Of a stretch of DNA of 64,000 nucleotides, positions 24,170-64,000 are shown piece by piece. A model generated the notes under the pieces. That model was not told the origin of the DNA and did no database searches. It was given only the letters and a program-made list of their open reading frames with translations. Within the stretch, counting starts at the first letter, position 1. The number at the start of each line of letters is the position of its first letter. Location of the stretch: the NCBI GenBank assembly GCA_018292915.2, contig JACVVK020000485.1, positions 420,999 to 484,998 on the forward strand, given 5' to 3'. This DNA is from Batillaria attramentaria (taxonomy: Eukaryota > Mollusca > Gastropoda > Batillariidae). The translations under genes were made by a program, and so were the position numbers.

Positions 24170-24771
24170 AAAAACTCTGCACATTTGAAGGAACATGTAT
24201 TGAGGAGTAAGGTACATGCAGTGTGTAATATAGTACTTATTCTATATTCTTTAAACTTGAGATTTGAGGGTTGGCGTTTCTGATGGAGTTTGATGCTTTA
24301 GTGCCTGGCACACTCCAGTTTTCTAGGTATCTGTTGTAAATATGAAATTACTCAAAATCAAATGGCGCATGCCACCAACCGAAACCCACTATGACATTGA
24401 TGTGCCATGATGTATTTATCAAACTTTGCAGTTGTCTCTTTCTGTTCATGTTAACCCTTACCCTGGTGAAAAACCACAAGCTTTTCTCCACACTGTCTCT
24501 GCCGTCAAAAGAGCATGAGGGAAATAACCCCATTCAAGAAATTTTGAAGGCGGAAGTGACTACTCTTCGTTTGTCTGAGGACTTGAGCCACAAGCTAAGT
24601 GGCAGCAGTTGTCCATTATGTGAGACGCAACAAGTTTCCTGACTACCAGTGTAGGGGTTAATGGTTTTTGTGCGACTGTGCCTTCTGTACATGTATGTCA
24701 TTCCTTGTGTATTGCATTGTTGTGTGCGATTTTGTGTAGTGTAGATAGGACACACTTGCAAACGGCTTGAG

Positions 24772-24774
<3 letters not shown>

Positions 24775-24813
<39 letters not shown>
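24775..24813 (+). repeat. (GT)n microsatellite in phosphatase 3' UTR
   Basis: A second GT tract in the same UTR. Confidence 0.9.
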
Positions 24814-26079
24814 TACATGTAGCGGCAGTGGTTTACTTGAAGATGCATTCTGTCTTGTACATGAAGTTCAAAATATCAATGAGAACTCACCAGTCCAATT
24901 TTGTTGGCTTGTGTACATGAACTTTTGAAGTTTTGTTTTGGCTTTGGTTTTTGTCTTGTGTTTTTGGCCCAACTGTTTACATCCTGGGATAGAGTGTATG
25001 TTCTTGTGATGATCCCGACATCTTGCAGCAATTTGATTATTTTGTGGTGTGTATTTTCATGATTTCCGTTAAAGCTTCTACTTACAGACTCAGACATCTA
25101 CTATTCTAGGCAAAAACTGGAGACTTGGGGGCAGATGAAACATTCTTTAAGCTTCATTCTCATTTTGTTCTGGTAACTGTACCTGCTGTAAGCTTTTACA
25201 TATGCTGTTGCATCTGGGTAATTTTTTTTTTTTTTTTTTTTGTTCTTCTGTTTTATTTGTGACTTGGTTTGCCACATTGACTTTAAAATTCTGGATTTTA
25301 CAGCTTTTTATGGGGATTCACTTTTGACTTTTGATGTTTGTTTTAAAAGGTATTGTTGGCGCTTAGATCTGCTTTTCTGTGCTACAGTAACCGGTAAGGG
25401 AGTTTTTGCTGGCACTGGTTGAGCTGAGAGATGGCGCAAACGCAGTTCTTAGTTGGACAGTAGTCAAAGTTTGGTTTTTGTCAGTTTTTAGTCGCCGATC
25501 AGTCTTAATTCATTATCATTTGTCTTTCTTGATTTTCATCGATGTATAATTGTGTTGGATAGCATTGACGCTTTACAAGTTTTTACCAGATTCTTGTTAA
25601 TAGCTGGTGTTGCTCAAAATGTCCGCCTGGAAAAAAAAAAAGTGTAGACATCCACTGAGAACCTCTATTACAGTTCTCAATAGACAATATACGTGACACT
25701 TACTACCAAAAACACATACTGTGTCTCAGGCGCATTGATCTGCCTACTTTGAAATACCCCCTTTTAGTGTAAACTGCCAGTAGTCGTATCCAGTGTTTTG
25801 ACCTTTGTTTGGTTTGTAGGATGTTGCTTTTTTGCCCTGTCAGCCTTGTTACTTAGGTTTGTAGGGTGTTTCTTTTTTGTCACTGGAAACTTCCAGTCCA
25901 TTGATCATTCCTGCTAACTTATACCAAACAGCTGTTTTACCTGTGATACCACAGTGTATATTATCTGCATGCTTCAAGTATCTGGGTTTGCTTGTGTGCA
26001 TGTACTGAAACTTCAAACCAGACTGTACCCGAACATATTGCCAGTGTCTCATATTGTTTTGACGTCAAGAAAAAGGAAT

Positions 26080-26085
26080 AATAAA
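26080..26085 (+). terminator. Candidate polyadenylation signal AATAAA of the phosphatase gene
   Basis: AATAAA is followed within 20-30 bases by a TGTGTGTGCT stretch resembling a GU-rich downstream element. It lies just before the TIR element that separates the two convergent genes. Confidence 0.4.
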
Positions 26086-26160
26086 GATTTGGATTTCTTA
26101 CAGTGTGTGTGCTCAGCGTTGTGTTGTCCACATCAGGTGCTGGACATTCATGATATATTG

Positions 26161-26738
26161 CAGGGTTCGTACAGGCATTGAATGTCTTTGAAAGTCTTGG
26201 AATTTTGGAGACCCTTTTTCAAGTCTTTAACTCTTAAGTCCTTGTACCGCTGCATTCCGCTCCGTTCTGTCAGTACCATACCGCTACGTTCCGCTCCGTA
26301 TTTATCGCTATGTGGTCTAAGAGAAGCAACTACTATTTAGTGCTCTTCTGTGTGAGAAATCAGGTTTAGTCACTTCCTGTATTCCTCGTGGTGGTGTTTT
26401 TCTGTAAACCTTATGGGACTGAGGCTTGGCAGTAGTAGAAAACCTTATGGGACATAATGAGTTAAATTTCGATGTTTTGAAAAAATGTCTTTGAAAGTCT
26501 TAGAAAAATCGCGAAATGATATTTTTTTTCCTTCCCACGACCGTATTTTCGGGGCCAGCTCACTGTTTGTGCGTCTCTGGCCATGTCACTGTTCCTTTCC
26601 TTTTGCTCCGCTCGCAAGTCGACTCTGGTTGGTCACAAAGCGCATGCAAGAGCAGGGTCTTTGAATTTTTATTTTTGGTCTTTGAAAAGTCTTTAAAAAG
26701 CCTTTGAATTTTGTTCTCAAAATCCTGTACGAACCCTG
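26161..26738. mobile_element. hAT-like TIR element between the two convergent genes
   Basis: CAGGGTTCGTACAGG at 26161..26175 is repeated as its exact reverse complement at 26724..26738. The subterminal regions (CTTTGAAAGTCTTGG and CTTTAAAAAGCC) are also related. The CAGGG start is hAT-like, but the flanking 8-mers (ATATATTG and TATTGGCA) do not match, so no target duplication is claimed. No transposase is inside. Confidence 0.72.
26227..26465. mobile_element. TTAA-bounded element nested inside the hAT-like element
   Basis: The ends read TTAACTCTTAAGTCC and, reverse complemented, TTAACTCATTATGTCC, both bounded by TTAA. It interrupts the CTTTG-rich sequence of the outer element. The interior has a repeated CCGCTcCGTTCCGCTCCG motif. 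Confidence 0.55.
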
Positions 26739-26809
26739 TATTGGCATGCATTTTACCTTTGCAGTTATAGTGTGTCCACACCTGTACACAAACACACAAC
26801 TGAAACAAC

Positions 26810-27546
26810 TGGTACTTCAAAAAGTTTTATTTCAATGACTTTCACCCAGGTTTATCACACTAGCCAACGCGATTGCACAAATATCATGTATGTGGTGTAT
26901 CAAAGGTGGCCATGCCCCAATGCCACACATCGCAGGCAAATACAATAAGTAAAAGGGACCACCTGTTTGAGAAATGAAGAAATTGTTTCCTAAATATTAC
27001 TTATTATCATATAAAGGCATTCACTCACTAAAACATGGAGAATATCACAGACATTCAAAACGCAGGTAAACAGGCTAAAATCTTGTCTCCTTTCTTGTGA
27101 CGCATGTTTAGTTTTACATGCAAACTGAAAAAAAAAAAAAAAAAAAAACCCTGAGCCTTGTGGATTGCCTCACAGAGCACAGACGACTCAGTCCACTCAT
27201 CTGAAAGTTTATCTGCTTGGAATCGGAAATAATGTGCACTAAAACAGTAACGTGTTTGTCAGTAAAATTAATCATGATTTTACAAGGTATCTGTAGTTTT
27301 ACAGATATGGACTAAACTTAGTGTACCATACTCAAGCTACATGTGCAGACAACTGGTGGTTTTCTTACATACCTATACCCCTCCTACCCCTTCCCTATCC
27401 AATTTTACTTTGGAGAATCACCAAACCTATGCTGGTGACTTAGTGCCGATTTCCGCAATTACATGTATGTACTTCTGGCCAGATGTCTGCAACTGAAAGC
27501 TCAGCGTAATACTGTTGTTGTTTTGGTGGAAACCGTCATAATCCAG
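26810..27546 (-). other. 3' UTR and polyadenylation region of the CFAP99-like gene
   Basis: Downstream of the stop codon the minus strand has no more coding exons. A canonical AATAAA (plus-strand tttatt at 26826..26831) is followed on the minus strand by GU-rich sequence (26765..26810), as expected for a cleavage site. The UTR would be about 0.7 kb. Confidence 0.6.
26826..26831 (-). terminator. Polyadenylation signal AATAAA of the CFAP99-like gene
   Basis: The plus strand reads tttatt, so the minus strand reads AATAAA. It is about 720 bases past the stop codon and is followed by a GU-rich stretch. Confidence 0.6.
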
Positions 27547-60405
<32,859 letters not shown>

Positions 60406-60988
60406 GCAAATTAAAAATGGTCTCTGCTCTTGTGCTCTGGAACTACGTTGTCTGCTGAGTGGAAAAACAAAAATCAACATAAAGGTGCTGATACATGTAT
60501 TACGGTTGTGAAACACTTACATTTACTGCTTTCATGAAATGGACAATGCAGTGATGTTAACAAAAATGGTGATGAAAAGTATATATATATATACAGGAAT
60601 CAATATGTTCTTTTTCCTCGGTGAATGGGTGATTCTTTACACTGGGATTTTGATCTGATCACAAAAGAAGAGCCGGTAATTTCCATGAAATCTCTTGAAA
60701 CATGTTTGGCTCTGGCTATGCGAACAATGTATAATAATTTAAAATTAAATAATCGAACACAACTGTAAAATTACGTTGCTCTCAAAAGGGCACCTGCAAA
60801 CAAGTGCCCTCTCAGTCTCAACAGTTTCGCTTCCAACAGATTTGCTTCGGTTGGCAAACATTCACAAAAACGTCAGTCGAAAGTTCTAACCTTGTGCTCA
60901 GTGTAAACCACTACGATGGAAGAGCAGCTGCTACACTGCTGATGGAGATCGTTGTCAACCCAACACACAGCTTCACGCAAATCAGGGA

Positions 60989-61017
60989 GCCGCCATTTTG
61001 CTCATCGCTACAGCAAC
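60989..61017 (-). promoter_or_regulatory. Candidate ciliary promoter: X-box plus YY1-like site
   Basis: Positions 61004..61017 read ATCGCTACAGCAAC, which fits the RFX X-box consensus RYYNYY-N(1-3)-RRNRAC at every position. Just beside it, 60989..61000 reads GCCGCCATTTTG, a YY1-type core. They lie about 0.6 kb upstream of the CFAP99-like start codon on the minus strand. A donor-like CACAAG|GTTAGA on the minus strand near 60890 could end a non-coding exon 1. X-boxes are typical of genes for motile and primary cilia (family knowledge); binding here is inference. Confidence 0.5.
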
Positions 61018-61513
61018 GGTAAACAAAGCCAGAACCCTAGCTCTGCATCGTTTTTGTATTTCCCAAACACAGTAAACAATTATTCAGTACCCCAGCATGA
61101 ACACTGATCCTCTTTCTTACAAAATAATCATTTATTTTCCAGCAGATCATGAAAGAAAAGACGTGAATAAAGAACGAAAGCTAGCTAGCATTTGGGAAGA
61201 GGGAGATAAGCACGATGGGTAAAATCTTTTTTTTTTTAATCAAACGACAAGTACAACCAGTTACTTAGCCTCAATAGCTTTAATTTATAATAACTGGTAT
61301 AAATTACGCATTGCTTTTGATAACGATGGCTTCCACTTTATACCGGAATGTAAGACGAACAATGCAAATTATGCTCCGAGCGAAAACGAGGTCAGCCGAA
61401 TACGCCAACGCTGATTCCGTGTGGAAGCCTTCTGCAATCTCGCGCACAGAAATCGCTGGAGCGTTGCGCAGTTGTATCGCCGTTGATCGACAGTGTAGCA
61501 GCAAACCCTAACG

Positions 61514-61818
61514 ATGTCTGCATCTGTGGAGGTACCATTTCGTTTTGATGCTTTTTACTTCAGCTTGGAGCATTCTGCAAAAAGAGATTTGACCTTGAAG
61601 CAACACATTTTCCTGTCCTTTTTGTGCTATTTTTTTTTCCTCAGGATTGTAGCAGACGCCGTCTGTTTTCGGCAGCCGGGGACAGTTTGTTTATGTGCGA
61701 TACAGTGCACGGCCGACGGCGTTTTTCGAGTATACATCTGTAATATTCTTGCTTTTCTTTCTTGCAGCAAAGAGAAATTTCAGCCCCGCGTGTGGGGCGA
61801 TTCAAGGTTTACATCCAG
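61514..61818 (+). CDS. Candidate 5' exons of an unidentified divergent gene
   Basis: Two short exons fit together in phase 0. The first, 61514..61531, encodes MSASVE and ends at a GAG|GTACCA donor. The second, 61768..61818, encodes QREISAPRVGRFKVYIQ, has a strong pyrimidine tract and TTGCAG acceptor, and ends in CAG|GTACGT, close to a consensus donor. The gene would start about 0.5 kb from the CFAP99-like promoter and continue past the window. I do not recognise the product and saw no third exon up to 64000. The second exon is the better supported; the ATG exon could be chance. Confidence 0.35.
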
Positions 61819-61829
61819 GTACGTGATTT

Positions 61830-64000
61830 TCTCACAAATCAATACTTCTGCGGTATGATTCGCTTGGTGGGACCATTCCTGGTTCCAACCGTTCCATTGT
61901 TTTATGCATGGCACGCAAGTTCTATCTTTGGTAACATTGAGTGTTGATGCCAGTGCTAGTGCTATAAATACTGCTTATAACTGCGCAGCATTGAAAGCTT
62001 CGGGATTACACTATTAGCCAGGTTTGCATTTGTTTGCACTATGGTACAAGTTTGCACAGTGCATGTTTCCACCGGAGACGTGCCATACCCATGCGTGTAT
62101 TCATAGAATCAGTGACGTTTTTATGGAGCGGTATCATTGACAGCAGCACTCACGCACAAATTTGTGGTGGTTTTTCTGCAGAAAACTTGAAAGTTGCAAC
62201 TTTTCTGTAAAAAAGTGATAGAGAGGGAAAAAAAGTAGTCATTGTTGATCTGCAGTTTTCGAGCCGTTAGAAACTCAGGAAAGTGAGTACAGAGTGGCCC
62301 AAGGGTCTCATACATTGTACTAAGTTAATTGGAATCTTGTAGAAAAGTTCCTCTCAGCTGGCTTCAAAAACTCACCCACAAAAATAACAACAAAACACGC
62401 AAAACAACAAGAAAAACTAACCTAAATATATAGGCGCTGTGAAGTTGCAGACGACACTGTCATGCATCTTGGCGGTCTGTTCACCTAACAGCTTGAGCTG
62501 TTTTCACAGTTCCATAATTATTCCATACAAGTATGGATCGATATCATACAGATTAAAAACATCAGCCATTAAATCAGATTTATGTTGAGGACAGTTGCTA
62601 ATATAGAAAATCAGATTAGAATGAAACAGGTCTGTGACCTCAGAAGAGCAATGATTCATTTCGCTTGCGGAGTTTGGCTAACGGCGTGGTCACCTTGAGG
62701 TGTGCGGTTTTATATTTTTTTCCCGCGCCTGCCTAGACACCGCGTCGGAGGTGTGTGTGTGTTTATGATAACAACAGACCCCATTGGTGGAGAGCTATTT
62801 CAATATCTAGGTCAGGTCAACAGAGGTCGGGTGTGTGTGGACAGGTAGGTCAATGTACTTGCCGCAACGTAGCGTAACGTGGTAGAAAAGGGGGGGGGGG
62901 GGCAGGGTATAGAAAGTGACCCAGGGCTCGCACGACAACAACGGGCCAAAACAAATCAAACCAAACCAAACCAAAAATAAAAAAAATCCCCCCCCCCTTT
63001 CCCCTTGTTGTGATGTGCTGCTACTGTGTATGTGTGTGTACGTGTGTATTCGCTAGACGTATGCATACGTAAATTTTATGCCGCACCGAAAGGATTAAGT
63101 TGGCCTTGTCAAGCTAGCAGGGGACACTTGACAGCGGCTCTTTGCAGACATGAGGGTAGACACGCTCAATTTATGAGGGCGGAGGCATGTTCCTCAAGTT
63201 GTTTGTCTCTTTCATAAATGACAGGTCAAATTAATTTATTGACTGACATTGTGACTTGTGACAAGATGTAAGGGCTAAGTTTCTTTCTTTTAGTTGAAGT
63301 AGTAGCACAACTGTTTGTCCCTGTATGACAGCATGTCAGTCTGTGAAGACGGCATGTTGTGTGTCATTTGACAGAGACATGTACACATCATTTTGGTGTG
63401 CGTGTGCCAGCACATATGCTCCTTGCAGACAGTGAGACAGGTGCTGCTAAGCTCTTGTGCGTGCTCAGAATTTTAGCTGACGTGCACATTTTTGCTTTGA
63501 ACGCTGAGACTGTTCGTACTTACAAAGATTGTTCTCAGCTTGTCAACATACCTAACTGCTGACATGTCAGGTGAAAGTTGTGTAATATTAATACTAATAT
63601 TCTCTTATCATACTTATGTTACAAGTCCACATTTTGGGACACACTATTCTGCAATGCATGTTGGGACATTTTGCACAGGATGTTGACACACTCAACTGTT
63701 TCAACACATGAAACTGCTGACAAGCCAGGTTAAAATTGTGACATCCAGAATTATTGTCTTACGTCATAGCACCATTAAGTGCAGTGGAGCATGACACCAA
63801 TTAATTATTAAAGAAATCCGGACAAGGTGAACAGGGAAGTGAAGTTTAAAGATGTGTTTATGACAGGTAATTTAGCTGATATGACAATAGGGCTGCTTCA
63901 CTAGGTGTGAACTGTATAATTTGGCAGTTAACCTGTTCTGAACTACACCTATACACAAACAAATTAGGAATTAAACTTGGGCTGCTGGCAGCAGGATAGC
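61830..64000. other. Right end without recognised gene
   Basis: Beyond a C/G homopolymer pair at 62890..63000 and some T-rich sequence I see no exon or element here. It may be intron of the candidate divergent gene. Confidence 0.45.

Larger units (their letters stand above)
22966..26105 (+). other. Probable 3' UTR of the acid phosphatase gene
   Basis: No further coding exon is visible after the TAG ending at 22965. The first convincing + strand AATAAA followed by a change of character is at 26080..26085, which would give a 3.1-kb UTR. It contains a poly-T/poly-G run at 23359..23402, a GT tract at 24109..24168 and another at 24775..24813. An earlier polyadenylation site is possible, so the end is tentative. 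Confidence 0.4.

Noticed and set aside
61314..61511. 66-codon frame containing LYR, as a LYR-motif mitochondrial protein
   Set aside because: LYR is three residues and the rest does not resemble the family; more likely 5' sequence of the candidate divergent gene.

Overview
This is animal nuclear DNA: intron-rich genes with GT-AG splice sites, very long dinucleotide tracts, and several families of tRNA-headed SINEs, LINE 3' tails and inverted-repeat DNA elements. There are no bacterial-style operons. The repeat style and gene structure suggest a mollusc, probably a gastropod; that is an inference from general appearance, not a match to a database.

Two protein genes can be rebuilt exon by exon, with every splice phase closing. 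On the + strand, 11523..22965 encodes a lysosomal/prostatic-type histidine acid phosphatase (ACP2-like, 411 aa, 11 coding exons), with signal peptide, catalytic RHGDRSP and HD motifs, one C-terminal membrane helix and a short tail. On the - strand, 60405..27547 encodes a 664-aa coiled-coil ciliary protein that I identify as CFAP99-like (18 coding exons). Its third intron is 21.5 kb (38133..59633) and holds most of the repeats. The two genes converge; a TIR DNA element with a second element nested inside lies between their 3' ends (26161..26738). The first coding exon of the ciliary gene is preceded by an X-box-like site and a YY1-like site near 61.0 kb. About 0.5 kb further on, two short phase-compatible exons on the + strand may begin a divergent gene that leaves the window.

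Layout: 0-11.5 kb has no recognised gene, only LINE tails, an 84-bp minisatellite, microsatellites, a SINE with a perfect 14-bp target-site duplication, and a perfect 92-bp palindrome bounded by TTAA. 11.5-26.1 kb is the phosphatase gene with its probable 3' UTR. 26.8-60.5 kb is the ciliary gene, and 60.5-64 kb is its promoter plus unassigned sequence. Most of the novelty is in small mobile elements: a dominant tRNA-derived SINE family with many copies and clear target-site duplications, two further SINE types, a MITE pair, a MITE with 37-bp TIRs, a TTAA-bounded snap-back palindrome, and an interlocked pair of inverted repeats inside a phosphatase intron. I see no virus, CRISPR array, rRNA or intact tRNA gene.
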